NCBI RefSeq assembly: GCF_002939865.1
Contig: NZ_MDEE01000016.1
Location: 48,695-112,694 of the forward strand
Origin: Xanthomonas dyei
Lineage (GTDB): Bacteria > Pseudomonadota > Gammaproteobacteria > Xanthomonadales > Xanthomonadaceae
DNA length: 64,000 bases
Direction of reading: 5' to 3'
A model generated the notes under the pieces. It was given only the letters and a program-made list of their open reading frames with translations, was not told the origin of the DNA and did not search any database. Each line of letters starts with the position of its first letter. The stretch's first letter is position 1. Shown here piece after piece: positions 34,537-44,270 of this stretch. Both the position numbers and the translations under genes were made by a program.

Positions 34537-35115
34537 TTAGCTCAGCCGGCTGGCCACAAAATCCCAGTTGATCAGCTTCCAGAATGCCTCCAGGTACTGC
34601 GCACGGTCCTGCTGGTAATCCAGGTAATACGCGTGTTCCCAGAGGTCGCACGCCAATAGCGGCGTGTCCGGCCCGGTTAGCGGGGTGGACGCATTAGGCG
34701 TGGCGACAACGGCCAATGCGCCATCCGGGCGCTGCACCAGCCATACCCAGCCCGAGCCGAAGCTGCTCAAGGCGACGCGATTGAATTCCTGCTTGAAGTG
34801 CACAAAGTCGCCGAACGATCTGCCGATGCCGTCGGCCAGCTTGCCGAGCGGCTCGCCGCCCCCGCGTGGCCGCAGGCACTGCCAGTAGAAATTGTGGTTC
34901 CACACCTGCGCGGCCAGATGGAACAGCGTGCCCTGCGCCTGCGCGATGATCTCTTCCAACGTCAGCTCGGCAAACTCGCTGCCTTCGATGCGCGTATTGA
35001 GCCGTTCGACCTCGCCGCGATGACAGACGCCGTGATGCGCCTCCAGGGTTGCGGACGAGAGATGCGGCTCCAGAGCGGCGCGGGAGTAGGGCAGTGCAAG
35101 GTGTTCGATCGGCAT
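34537..35115 (-). CDS. Fe-superoxide dismutase family protein with altered active-site shell
   Basis: 192 residues, colinear with E. coli SodB. All four metal ligands are kept: His27, His in AAQVWNHNFYW, and Asp and His in DLWEHAYYLDY; Gln before the second His is the iron-type position. However, the second-shell His (His30 of SodB) is Cys and the gateway Tyr (Tyr34 of SodB) is Glu, in HHGVCHRGEV. These normally support proton delivery and substrate access, so activity may be reduced or changed. It has no signal peptide. Confidence 0.85.
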   Translation of the reverse strand: MPIEHLALPYSRAALEPHLSSATLEAHHGVCHRGEVERLNTRIEGSEFAELTLEEIIAQAQGTLFHLAAQVWNHNFYWQCLRPRGGGEPLGKLADGIGRSFGDFVHFKQEFNRVALSSFGSGWVWLVQRPDGALAVVATPNASTPLTGPDTPLLACDLWEHAYYLDYQQDRAQYLEAFWKLINWDFVASRLS

Positions 35116-35236
35116 GATGGCAATGGCAGCGAAGGGAGTGCGGCGACAGGTCGCGCTGAAGGCTTACAATGCGCGCCTTTGCGGAAGTCTATCCGACCCG
35201 GCGGTCGGGCCTGCCGCTCCCAGTCAGGAGAGTCCA

Positions 35237-35557
35237 ATGCCGGTGATGGAACGGATCCAGGCCGAAGTCGAACAACACCCGATCGTGCTGTTCATGAAAG
35301 GCACCCCGCAGTTTCCGATGTGCGGGTTTTCCAGTCGCGCAGTGCAGGCGTTGATCGCCGCCGGCGCCGATCAGCTGCGTACGGTCAACGTGCTGGAAGA
35401 ACCCGAAATCCGCGCCAATCTGCCGCGCTATTCCAATTGGCCGACCTTCCCGCAATTGTTCATCCATGGCGAGTTGATCGGCGGTTGCGACATCACGCTG
35501 GAACTGTTCGAAGCCGGCGAGCTCAAGCGCATCGTCACTGAAGCGTATCAGCCGTGA
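35237..35557 (+). CDS. grxD: Monothiol glutaredoxin (Grx4 type)
   Basis: 106 residues with the CGFS active site in PQFPMCGFSSRAV, plus TFPQLFIHGELIGGCD. Such proteins carry and transfer [2Fe-2S] clusters. A TACAAT at 35165-35170 may be the -10 box. Its stop overlaps the GTG of the following gene. Confidence 0.95.
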   Translation: MPVMERIQAEVEQHPIVLFMKGTPQFPMCGFSSRAVQALIAAGADQLRTVNVLEEPEIRANLPRYSNWPTFPQLFIHGELIGGCDITLELFEAGELKRIVTEAYQP

Positions 35558-36297
35558 GCGCGTTGCAAGACCCTGTTTTGTCGCAGCCACTGACCGGGCG
35601 GGTGGTGCTGATCACCGGCGCGGCCGGTGGGCTGGGCACCGCTGCCGCACAGGCATGCGGATCCGCGGGGGCGACCGTGGTGCTGCTGGGGCGCAAGCTG
35701 CGTCCGTTGGAGCGCGTCTACGATACCGTCGCCACGCTGGGGCCGGAGCCATTGCTGTATCCGCTCGATCTGGCCGGTGCGACACCCGACGATTACGCTG
35801 CGCTCGCGCAACGGCTGCAGTCCGAACTGGGCGGTGTCCATGGCCTGCTGCATTGCGCGGCAGAGTTCGTTGGGCTGACGCCCGCCGAACTTGCGGCACC
35901 TGCGGATTTCGCACGCAGCATCCACGTCAACATCACCGCACGCGCCTGGCTGACTCAGGCCTGCCTGCCATTGATGCGGCAGCAGGATGATGCCGCTGTC
36001 GTCTTCGTCGTGGACGATGCCGTGCGCGTCGGGCAAGCGTACTGGGGCGCATACGGCGCCGCCCAGCACGCACAGCTCGGCGTGATCGCCAGCCTGCATC
36101 ATGAAACTGCGGCCGGTCCGGTGCGTGTCCATGGCTTGCAACCTGGCCCCATGCGTACTGCGTTGCGCGCGCGCGCCTTTACCCATCAGGAAGACAGCGA
36201 GGCGGCCGATCCTGCCCGTTACGCGTCCGCCTGCGTCACCCTGTTGTCCATGGCAGGTGCCCCGCACCGCGGTGCGATCTGGAGCCCTTCCACATGA
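35554..36297 (+). CDS. YciK-like short-chain dehydrogenase lacking catalytic Ser and Lys
   Basis: 247 residues from GTG. The dinucleotide-binding TGAAGGLG and overall alignment with E. coli YciK are clear. At the active site, the Ser pair is replaced by Asp154-Asp155 and YxxxK reads YGAAQ (Tyr167, Gln171), so normal SDR chemistry is unlikely. It overlaps grxD and the MarC-like gene by 4 bp each, so all three are coupled. Function is unknown. Confidence 0.8.
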   Translation: MSALQDPVLSQPLTGRVVLITGAAGGLGTAAAQACGSAGATVVLLGRKLRPLERVYDTVATLGPEPLLYPLDLAGATPDDYAALAQRLQSELGGVHGLLHCAAEFVGLTPAELAAPADFARSIHVNITARAWLTQACLPLMRQQDDAAVVFVVDDAVRVGQAYWGAYGAAQHAQLGVIASLHHETAAGPVRVHGLQPGPMRTALRARAFTHQEDSEAADPARYASACVTLLSMAGAPHRGAIWSPST

Positions 36298-36893
36298 CCA
36301 TTCTGTCGGCGGCGTTGCTGCTGTTCCTGATTCTGGACCCGCTGGGCAACATCCCGGTCTTTCTCAGCGTGCTCAAGCCGTTGCCGCCGAAGCGGCAGCG
36401 CTTCGTGCTGGCGCGCGAGCTGCTGATCGCGCTGTGTGTGCTGATGGCGTTCTTGTGGGGCGGCAAATACGCGCTGGAACTGATGCATCTACGTCAGGAA
36501 TCGGTGGCGATTGCCGGCGGCATCGTGCTGTTCTTGATCGGTATCCGCATGATTTTCCCGCGCCCGGAAGGCCTGATGGGCGAGATCCCCGATGGCGAAC
36601 CCTTCATTGTGCCGTTGGCCATCCCGCTGGTGGCCGGCCCGTCCGGTATGGCAGCGGTGATGCTGATGGGCAGCAACGAACCCACGCGTCTTTGGGACTG
36701 GAGCCTGGCGCTGATGATTGCCTGGATCGGCGCATCCACGATTCTGGCCTCGGCGCCATTGCTGTACAAATTGCTCGGCCACCGTGCACTGACCGCAATC
36801 GAGCGGTTGATGGGCATGCTGCTGGTCGCGATTTCCGTGCAGATGTTCCTGGACGGGTTGGGGACGTACTTCAAGCTGCCGGTGTCCATCTAA
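36294..36893 (+). CDS. MarC/YhgN-family membrane protein
   Basis: 199 residues with six transmembrane helices. LFLILDPLGNIPVFLSVLK at the start and FIVPLAIPLVAGPSGMAAVML in the middle are family features. The transport role of this family is not established. ATG overlaps the preceding stop (ATGA). Confidence 0.9.
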   Translation: MTILSAALLLFLILDPLGNIPVFLSVLKPLPPKRQRFVLARELLIALCVLMAFLWGGKYALELMHLRQESVAIAGGIVLFLIGIRMIFPRPEGLMGEIPDGEPFIVPLAIPLVAGPSGMAAVMLMGSNEPTRLWDWSLALMIAWIGASTILASAPLLYKLLGHRALTAIERLMGMLLVAISVQMFLDGLGTYFKLPVSI

Positions 36894-37267
36894 GGCGATT
36901 GTCATATCCGGGAACGACCCGGGCCGCGCGCCGCGTCTTGCGCGCGCGTTTGCGCAGAGTGGGCGAACGGCATTCCTGCCGGCTTGCCGCGCTTGAGAAA
37001 CTCTCTGTCTAGACGCACGTCTCGCTCCCGCTGCGACCTTGCGCACTCTGGCTGTTGCGCCGTCACATGCGAAGTTCATGTTGCAGTGCGCGAACTTTGT
37101 CACGCCGCCGTCACAATCAGGCCTTAGCGTGTTAATCTGTTGTTAACCGTTGCGGCAGCAACCAGCCGCGCGGCAAGGGACCCCAGATCATCGGCAGCCC
37201 ACCCCCGGGAACGGTTGGGCTGACTGCGCCTTTTTGTCACTGCCCAACCTGTATCGAGGCTACCGAA
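36894..37267. other. Non-coding upstream region of the TonB-dependent receptor gene
   Basis: 374 bp without a convincing gene. It contains an inverted repeat GTTAA...TTAAC at 37130-37146 and a hairpin (37197-37205 with 37214-37222) followed by GACTGCGCCTTTTTG about 30 bp before the start codon, which could be an attenuator or 5'-leader structure. Confidence 0.5.
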
Positions 37268-40200
37268 ATGACCCACCCCCGTTGTCTCCGCATGTCCAAG
37301 CTCACCCTTGGCCTCGTTGCCGCACTCGCCGCCGCCCCCGTGTTCGCGCAGAGCACCTCCGCCGGCGTCGCTGGCCTGGTCACCAGCAGCGGCGGTCAGC
37401 CGGTGCCGAATGCCGAAGTGACGATCACCCACGTCGAATCGGGCACCGTCAGCCGCGCCACCACCGATGCCAGCGGACGCTACAACGCGCGCGGCCTGCG
37501 CGTGGGTGGGCCTTACACGATCACCATCACCAGGTCCGGTGAAGGCACCAAGACCGAAGAGGGCGTGTACCTCAACCTCAATCAGGTCAATAGCGTGGAC
37601 GCTTCCCTGGGCGGTGACGTCACCACGCTGGGTGCTGTGCAGGCCATTGGTGGCGACTACGGCTCGGCTCTGTTCAGTGCCAACAAGATGGGCACCGGCA
37701 CCAACGTGACCCGTGAGCAGATCGAATCGCTGCCGTCGATCAACCGCAATCTGCAGGACTATGTGCGACTCGACCCGCGCGTGGCGCAGACCGACAAGGC
37801 GCGTAACGAAATCTCGGTAGGCGGCCAAAACCCGCGCTTCAACCTGATTCGTGTTGACGGTATCAGCACCAACGACGCGTTCGGTCTCGAGTCCAACGGC
37901 CTGCCGACGCCCCGCCAGCCGTTCTCGATGGACGTCATCGATGAAATCTCGGTCGACGTGGCCAACTACGACGTCACCATCACCGGCGCCACCGGCGGCG
38001 TGATCAATGCAGTCACCAAATCAGGTACCAACGAATTTCACGGTTCGGTCTACGGCACCTACCGCGAGAACGATTGGTCGGGCAAGAACCAGAACGATGT
38101 CCGCCCGCAGCTGTTCGATAACGAGACCACCTACGGCCTGACCCTGGGCGGCCCGATCATCAAGGACAAGCTGTTCTTCTTCGCCAACTACGAAAAGTAC
38201 AAGGGCAAGGGCGTGTTCACCGGAGCCTCTGGCTACGGTCCGATCGGCTCGGGCGAGAGCAATATCGTTCAAATCCCGCAGTCGGACATCGACCGGATCA
38301 TCGACATCTCTCGCAACGTCTATGGCTTCGATCCGGGTACTCTCGCACTGCCGGCGTTGGATTCGGATTCGGAAGAAAAGGGCTTCAAGCTCGACTGGAA
38401 TATCTCCGACAAGCACCGTGCCTCGCTGCGTTATGGCGAAAGCGAGCAGAGCACTGCCAACCTCAATGGCTTCGGCAATCAGGCGCTGTCGCTGAATTCG
38501 TACCATTACGTCCGCGACTTCAGCCTCAAGACGTACACGGCGCAGTTATTCAGTGATTGGACCGATACCTTCTCGACCGAAGCCAAGGTGTCCTATCGCG
38601 ATTATTCGGCCGTTCGTACGGCTGCGTCACAGCTGCCGGCCATCGCGGTACGCCTCGGTAACAACACCGTCAACCTGGGTACCGAGCAGAGCACCCAGGC
38701 CAACGAACTGCGTACCGAGACCTGGAACGCTTTCTTCGCTGGCACGCTGTTCTTGAACGATCACACCGTCAAGTTCGGCTTCGACTACGAAGACAACGAT
38801 CTCTTCAATCTGTTCGGTCAGCGTGTCTTCGGTTCTTACACGTTCAACTCCATTGCCGACTACGCGGCCAATCGTCCGTTGAACTATCGTTACTCGCGCT
38901 CCAACAGCGGCAACATCGACGACATCGCGGCGAACTGGGGCATGCGTAACGTCGGTGTGTTCCTGCAGGACACGTGGGCTGTCAACAACAACCTGACACT
39001 GACGTTCGGTGTGCGTTATGACGAGCCGATGGTTAAGAACAGCCCTGCCTACAACGCAGCTGCGTCGACGGCCTTCGGCTTTCGTAATGACCAGACCATC
39101 GACGGTAATGGCCTGTTCGAGCCGCGCTTTGGTTTCAACTACACTTTCGACAGCGATCGCCCCACTCAGCTGCGTGGCGGCGTGGGTTTGTTCCAGGGCG
39201 CTGCTGCAACGGTATGGCTGTCTAATCCATACTCCAATACTGGCCTTGCTTACACGGATTACAACTTCTCCAGCCAGGCGCTGGTGAACAGTAATGGCAT
39301 CCGCTTCACGCCTGACATCAACAACCAGCCGACCGGTAATGGCTCGGTGAATGGCGCCACGCAGTCCGTCGATTTCGTCGACAGCAAACTGGGTCAGCCA
39401 TCGGTGTGGAAGGCAAACCTGGCATTCGATACCGAACTGCCCTGGTACGGCATTGTGGCGTCTGCCGAAGCGGTGGTCACTCAGGTCAATGAGGCGATTT
39501 ATTACCAGCAGCTCAATCTTGGCAACACCACCCGGGTGGGCCAGGATGGTCGCAATATTTACTGGAATGCTCAGGGTCTGAATCCCGCTTGCTGGATGGC
39601 CGATGGTCGCAACCCGACAGGTACGGGGGCTCCAGCGGCATGTGTGCGTGGCACCGGCTCCTTGGTCGATGCGCGCGGGTCGCGCAATCCGAACTACAAC
39701 GATGCGATCATTGCGCGTCCAACCGACAAGGGTGGCAGCGAGAGCTTTACAGTCGGTCTGAACAAGCCCTTCAATGGTGGCGACTGGTCCTGGGGTCTCT
39801 ACTACACGTATACCGATGCAGATGAAGTCAGTGGCCTGACCAGTTCGACCTCGGGTTCGCAGTTGGGCAACAACGCCGTTTTCCAGGCAAATGAAAACGT
39901 TGCCTCGACCGCTGCGTACGAAGTCAAGAACAGCATCCTGGGCACCTTGAATTGGAAGCATGCGTTCTTTGGCGATTACGAGACCAAGCTCGGTCTGATC
40001 TACCAGGGGCGCAACGGTCGTCCGTACAGCTATACCTTCGACAACGATGCCAACGGCGATGGTCGTTTGAACGACCTGCTCTACATTCCGGCCGGCCGTG
40101 GTGATGTGCTGTTCGGCTCCGCTCAAGAAGAACAGGCGTTCTGGAACTACATCGAAGGCAACGAGTATCTGGCCGCCCGTCGTGGCCAGGTTGCAGAACG

Positions 40201-40513
40201 TAATGGCGCACGGAACTCCTGGATCAACCAGTTCGACCTGCACGTCGAGCAGGAGATTCCGGGCTTCTTCAAGGACAACAAGGCCTCTGTCTGGCTTGAC
40301 GTCATGAACGTGGGCAACCTGCTCAACAAGAAGTGGGGCCGTGTCGAGGAATATGGCTTCCCGGGTATGCGTGGTGTCGTGGAATACGGCGGTATCGATG
40401 CGGCCAGCGGCAAGTACGTATATCGCTTCAATACGCCGGACCAGTCCACGGTGTATGACGACCGCGGCATCTCCCGCTGGGCACTGCAGCTGGGCTTCCG
40501 CTACCAGTTCTGA
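37268..40513 (+). CDS. Oar-like TonB-dependent receptor
   Basis: 1081 residues. A signal peptide ends near VFAQ; then a carboxypeptidase-regulatory-like domain (residues ~30-110), a plug-like region (REQIESLPSINRNLQDYV, TGGVINAVTKSGTNEFHG) and a long beta-barrel ending in LGFRYQF, with terminal Phe. This is the Oar/OmpA-related class abundant in Xanthomonas. The substrate is unknown. A strong terminator follows. Confidence 0.92.
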   Translation: MTHPRCLRMSKLTLGLVAALAAAPVFAQSTSAGVAGLVTSSGGQPVPNAEVTITHVESGTVSRATTDASGRYNARGLRVGGPYTITITRSGEGTKTEEGVYLNLNQVNSVDASLGGDVTTLGAVQAIGGDYGSALFSANKMGTGTNVTREQIESLPSINRNLQDYVRLDPRVAQTDKARNEISVGGQNPRFNLIRVDGISTNDAFGLESNGLPTPRQPFSMDVIDEISVDVANYDVTITGATGGVINAVTKSGTNEFHGSVYGTYRENDWSGKNQNDVRPQLFDNETTYGLTLGGPIIKDKLFFFANYEKYKGKGVFTGASGYGPIGSGESNIVQIPQSDIDRIIDISRNVYGFDPGTLALPALDSDSEEKGFKLDWNISDKHRASLRYGESEQSTANLNGFGNQALSLNSYHYVRDFSLKTYTAQLFSDWTDTFSTEAKVSYRDYSAVRTAASQLPAIAVRLGNNTVNLGTEQSTQANELRTETWNAFFAGTLFLNDHTVKFGFDYEDNDLFNLFGQRVFGSYTFNSIADYAANRPLNYRYSRSNSGNIDDIAANWGMRNVGVFLQDTWAVNNNLTLTFGVRYDEPMVKNSPAYNAAASTAFGFRNDQTIDGNGLFEPRFGFNYTFDSDRPTQLRGGVGLFQGAAATVWLSNPYSNTGLAYTDYNFSSQALVNSNGIRFTPDINNQPTGNGSVNGATQSVDFVDSKLGQPSVWKANLAFDTELPWYGIVASAEAVVTQVNEAIYYQQLNLGNTTRVGQDGRNIYWNAQGLNPACWMADGRNPTGTGAPAACVRGTGSLVDARGSRNPNYNDAIIARPTDKGGSESFTVGLNKPFNGGDWSWGLYYTYTDADEVSGLTSSTSGSQLGNNAVFQANENVASTAAYEVKNSILGTLNWKHAFFGDYETKLGLIYQGRNGRPYSYTFDNDANGDGRLNDLLYIPAGRGDVLFGSAQEEQAFWNYIEGNEYLAARRGQVAERNGARNSWINQFDLHVEQEIPGFFKDNKASVWLDVMNVGNLLNKKWGRVEEYGFPGMRGVVEYGGIDAASGKYVYRFNTPDQSTVYDDRGISRWALQLGFRYQF

Positions 40514-40538
40514 TCGCGTTTAGCGTGTCATGTGTTGC

Positions 40539-40572
40539 GAAAACGGCCGGGTCTTCCCGGCCGTTTTCTTTT
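40539..40572 (+). terminator. Terminator after the TonB-dependent receptor
   Basis: Stem GAAAACGGCCGGG/CCCGGCCGTTTTC with loop TCTT, followed by TTTT. Confidence 0.85.
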
Positions 40573-40619
40573 GGGCGGGTGAGTACGTTAAAGTCCTTGA
40601 GAGACGACAGGAGCAAGCT

Positions 40620-42005
40620 ATGGAACTCAGCAGTACGGCGGCACGGGCGCTGCCGGTGGTGGATGCGCGGATCTACCCGCGTGGTGGCCTGGACGTGTTG
40701 TCCAAGGCGGAAGTGGCCCGGTTGCGCGATGCATCCAGCGGCGGCATGCACGAATTGCTGCGCCGTTGCGCGCTGGCGGTGCTGACCAGTGGCAGCGCCT
40801 CGGACGATCCGCGCGCCGCGCGCGATCTGTACCCGGATTTCGACATCCAGGTGAACCAGCAGGATCGCGGTATCCGCATCGACCTGAGCAATGCGCCGGC
40901 AATGGCGTTCGTCGACGGCGAGATCATCCGTGGCGTCGCCGAGCTGCTGTTTGCCGTCGTGCGCGATCTGGCCTACATGGCCATCGAGTTGGAAGCGCAG
41001 CGCGCCGATCTGGACACCAGCGAAGGCATCACCAACGCGGTGTTCGGCCAGCTACGCAATGCGCGCATCCTGCAGCCGTCCGACCCGAATCTGGTCGTGT
41101 GCTGGGGCGGGCATTCCATCTCGCGCGATGAATACCTCTATACCAAGCAGGTGGGCTATGAGCTAGGCCTGCGTGGGCTGGACATCTGCACCGGCTGCGG
41201 CCCGGGCGCAATGAAGGGCCCGATGAAGGGCGCCACCATCGCACACGCCAAACAGCGCAAGCACCACACGCGCTATATCGGCGTGACCGAGCCAGGCATC
41301 ATCGCGGCCGAATCGCCGAACCCCATCGTCAACCACCTGGTGATCATGCCGGACATCGAGAAGCGCCTCGAAGCCTTCGTCCGGATCGGTCACGGCATTC
41401 TGGTGTTCCCGGGCGGCGTCGGCACTGCCGAAGAGATCCTGTATCTGCTCGGCATTCTGCTGCGCGAAGAAAACGCGGACCTACCGTTCCCGCTGATCCT
41501 GACCGGGCCGACCATCGCCGCGCCGTACTTCGAGCAGATCGACCGCTTCATCCGCCTCACCCTCGGCGACGCGGCAGCGTCGCGCTACGAGATCATCGTC
41601 GGCGACCCGGTCGCCGTTGCGCGCCGCATGGCCGAAGGCATCCACGAGGTGCGCGCGCATCGCAAGGACCAGAAGGACTCGTATTACTTCAGCTGGTCGG
41701 TGCACATCCCGCTCGAGTACCAGCAGCCCTTCGTCCCCAGCCACGAAGCCATGGCCGCCCTGGACCTGCACCACGGCCGCCCGGCACCCGAACTGGCTGC
41801 CGACCTGCGCCGCGCCTTCTCCGGCATCGTCGCCGGCAACGTCAAGGAAGACGGCATGCGCCGCATCGAAGAGTTCGGTCCGTTCGAGATCCACGGCGAC
41901 CCGGACATCATGCAGGCCCTGGACGAGCTGCTGCGCGGCTTCGTCGAACAGCGCCGGATGAAGATCTCGGGGGACTACCGACCTTGTTATCGGGTGGTGA
42001 CTTAG
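40620..42005 (+). CDS. ppnN: Pyrimidine/purine nucleotide 5'-monophosphate nucleosidase
   Basis: 461 residues, LOG-family enzyme (YgdH) that splits nucleoside monophosphates into base and ribose 5-phosphate and in E. coli is controlled by (p)ppGpp. GGHSI, GCGPGAMKGPMKGA and FPGGVGTAEE (residue ~263) are the nucleotide-binding motifs. N- and C-terminal extensions match YgdH. Confidence 0.93.
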   Translation: MELSSTAARALPVVDARIYPRGGLDVLSKAEVARLRDASSGGMHELLRRCALAVLTSGSASDDPRAARDLYPDFDIQVNQQDRGIRIDLSNAPAMAFVDGEIIRGVAELLFAVVRDLAYMAIELEAQRADLDTSEGITNAVFGQLRNARILQPSDPNLVVCWGGHSISRDEYLYTKQVGYELGLRGLDICTGCGPGAMKGPMKGATIAHAKQRKHHTRYIGVTEPGIIAAESPNPIVNHLVIMPDIEKRLEAFVRIGHGILVFPGGVGTAEEILYLLGILLREENADLPFPLILTGPTIAAPYFEQIDRFIRLTLGDAAASRYEIIVGDPVAVARRMAEGIHEVRAHRKDQKDSYYFSWSVHIPLEYQQPFVPSHEAMAALDLHHGRPAPELAADLRRAFSGIVAGNVKEDGMRRIEEFGPFEIHGDPDIMQALDELLRGFVEQRRMKISGDYRPCYRVVT

Positions 42006-42121
42006 GGCGAATGAAGCGGTGGGGAGCGTTCATCCCCCCAGTTGGACCGTTCATCTTCCTGGGGATTGTGTCTTCTCCCGGAAGGAAACACTATGTGGAC
42101 TCAACGCTGGGGAGCGTATTG

Positions 42122-42664
42122 ATGTATCTACGGCAACGCGGTTTCACGATGCTTGAGTTGCTTGTTGCCGTCGTTGTGATTGGCGTACTGGCGGCTATTG
42201 CTTTCCCTAATTTTAAGAGTGTTATCCAGTCCAACCAGATTGCGACCGCTTCAAACGAAGTAATTGCCGCATTTTCTTTCGGACGTAGCGAGGCTGTACG
42301 TACTAACAGTGGAGCGGGCATATGTCCTTCAACTAATGGCACTAGCTGTGGCGGTACTTGGGATAATGGTTTGCTTATTTGGCGCGACGATAATGCAAAT
42401 GGATCCATGGATGGCTCTGAAGCAGCTCTTCGTTATGTCCAGGGGAAGGGGGCCGTAGTTTTCAAAGGAAATCCTCCTGGTAGCTTTATCTTGGATAGAC
42501 GCGGGCGTGTTGGGGGCGTAGGCGCAGGCGGAGTTCCGCTATCAGGTAGCCAGGTGTTGCTTATTCAGCCCAGTACCTGTAAGGCTGGTGAAGCTGAGCT
42601 GGCACGTACCCTCACTATCGGTCCAACCGGACAGGTCAGGACATCTAAGAGTAACTGTATATGA
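42122..42664 (+). CDS. fimT: Type IV pilus minor pseudopilin FimT/GspH
   Basis: 180 residues. Class III prepilin leader with RG^FTMLELLVAV: cleavage after Gly and Glu at +5. The C-terminal part with paired Cys matches GspH/FimT. It is the first gene of a low-G+C minor-pilin operon and overlaps pilV by 4 bp (ATGA). Confidence 0.88.
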   Translation: MYLRQRGFTMLELLVAVVVIGVLAAIAFPNFKSVIQSNQIATASNEVIAAFSFGRSEAVRTNSGAGICPSTNGTSCGGTWDNGLLIWRDDNANGSMDGSEAALRYVQGKGAVVFKGNPPGSFILDRRGRVGGVGAGGVPLSGSQVLLIQPSTCKAGEAELARTLTIGPTGQVRTSKSNCI

Positions 42665-43134
42665 GTAAACCATTTTCTTATTCAAGAAATTACGCTCTGC
42701 AGCAGCGCCAGCGAGGCTTTTCCCTCATTGAGGTGCTGGTTGCGGTGCTTATTCTTGCTATTGGACTACTCGGCTTTGCCCTCTTGCAGACAACCAGCGT
42801 TCGTATGTCAAAAAGTGCGGCGATTCGTACTCAGGCAACTAATTTAGCTACTGAACTGCTTGATCAAATGCGAGTCAATCGCTTAAGTGCTGCTAGTTTC
42901 CCTAGTCAAGCTAGTTTTTCAAGTGGTGCAATTAGTTCAGTGAGCTGCATTCCAGCAACGGGAACCGTAGACGTAGCGAAAATGACCGCTTTATGGAAGT
43001 GCGATGTGGTGAGAGTGCTTGGTGATAACGCTTCTTCAGCGGTAACGTTGAGCGACGGTGTTGCCACTGTTCAATTAAATTGGAGCGATCGCGGCGGAGA
43101 TGCGACGGAGTTTAGCGTGAGTACTAAGTTATGA
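42661..43134 (+). CDS. pilV: Type IV pilus minor pilin PilV
   Basis: 157 residues with leader QRG^FSLIEVLVAVLILAIG (Glu+5 present). It primes pilus assembly with the other minor pilins in P. aeruginosa. It overlaps pilW by 4 bp. Confidence 0.9.
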   Translation: MSKPFSYSRNYALQQRQRGFSLIEVLVAVLILAIGLLGFALLQTTSVRMSKSAAIRTQATNLATELLDQMRVNRLSAASFPSQASFSSGAISSVSCIPATGTVDVAKMTALWKCDVVRVLGDNASSAVTLSDGVATVQLNWSDRGGDATEFSVSTKL

Positions 43135-44270
43135 GTGAACGTCTATCATTTGGCTTGCGCATGCGTGGTGTTTCGCTTATCGAACTAATGATCGCGCTGG
43201 TCATAGGTTTGGTTCTTATGCTGGGTATTGTGCAGGTCTTTGCCGCATCTAAATCCGCTTATCGTCTCTCGGAGGGACTTGCTCGCACGCAAGAGAATGC
43301 GCGCTTTGCGATTGATTATCTGCAGCGAGATATACGCATGGCTGGGCATTTCGGCTGTGTTAGTGATCAATCTCACTTGCAGAGTGCGGATGCACTTCAG
43401 TCAAATTTTCCGAGTAATGCTGATCAAGCGTTAAATTTTAAAGTTTCGATTCAAGGGTATGAAGCCAATGGTACTGCGCCATCTGATTCAGTAACACTCG
43501 GTGCGCCAACCGCTGGGTGGTCCCCTGGGTTGCCAAGTTCTATATCTGCTCTTTCCCCGTTGGCAGGAAGTGACATAGTCGTTCTACGTTTCCTTTCTCC
43601 TCAGGGGGCGCCCGTAAATACAATCGTAACTAGCGGTAGTATCACCAAGCTTACAGTCCCAGCCGCGCGTTGGGTTGCTTTTACACAAGATGGTGTTGCT
43701 AATCCTCAACTTTTCGGTGTTGCAGATTGTAGCTATGCCGATGTATTCCAGGCTTCCGCTACTTCTGCCTCCGCCGGAGAGGTGACAGTTGCCAAAGCCA
43801 TTGATCGCTACACCGGGCAGCCGACTGGGCAAACCAGTTTATATCGTGCCGAGTCTTTGGTTTATTACGTAGGCAAGGGCGCTGGTGGGGAACCCTCATT
43901 GTACAGGGCCCGATATAATGGCGCTGGATACACGAATGAAGAACTTGTAGAGGGCGTTGAAAGCCTCCAGTTTATATATGGGCAGGACCGAGTTTCCGAT
44001 CTCACCTTGAACCCTCCTAGCGGATATATTGATGTCCAAAATACGGCGGCCACGCTTGCCGAGTCGGCGGCGCAATGGAGGAGAGTCGGTGGTGTTCAAG
44101 TCGGTTTGCTTATGAGAAGCCCAGAGAATGCTTCCGCTAGTGCGCCAGCAGCCTTGAACCGACCACGTGTGCTTGGTGTGCAGTTTGCTCCACCAACTAC
44201 CTTTGACGGTCGGGTGAGAGGGGTTTACGAGACAACTGTTGCATTGAGGAATCGCCTGTATGGAAACTAA
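43131..44270 (+). CDS. pilW: Type IV pilus minor pilin PilW
   Basis: 379 residues with leader MRG^VSLIELMIALVIG and the following VQVFAASKSAYR typical of PilW. Codon use is much richer in A/T than in genes before 42 kb. It overlaps pilX by 11 bp. Confidence 0.9.
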   Translation: MSERLSFGLRMRGVSLIELMIALVIGLVLMLGIVQVFAASKSAYRLSEGLARTQENARFAIDYLQRDIRMAGHFGCVSDQSHLQSADALQSNFPSNADQALNFKVSIQGYEANGTAPSDSVTLGAPTAGWSPGLPSSISALSPLAGSDIVVLRFLSPQGAPVNTIVTSGSITKLTVPAARWVAFTQDGVANPQLFGVADCSYADVFQASATSASAGEVTVAKAIDRYTGQPTGQTSLYRAESLVYYVGKGAGGEPSLYRARYNGAGYTNEELVEGVESLQFIYGQDRVSDLTLNPPSGYIDVQNTAATLAESAAQWRRVGGVQVGLLMRSPENASASAPAALNRPRVLGVQFAPPTTFDGRVRGVYETTVALRNRLYGN

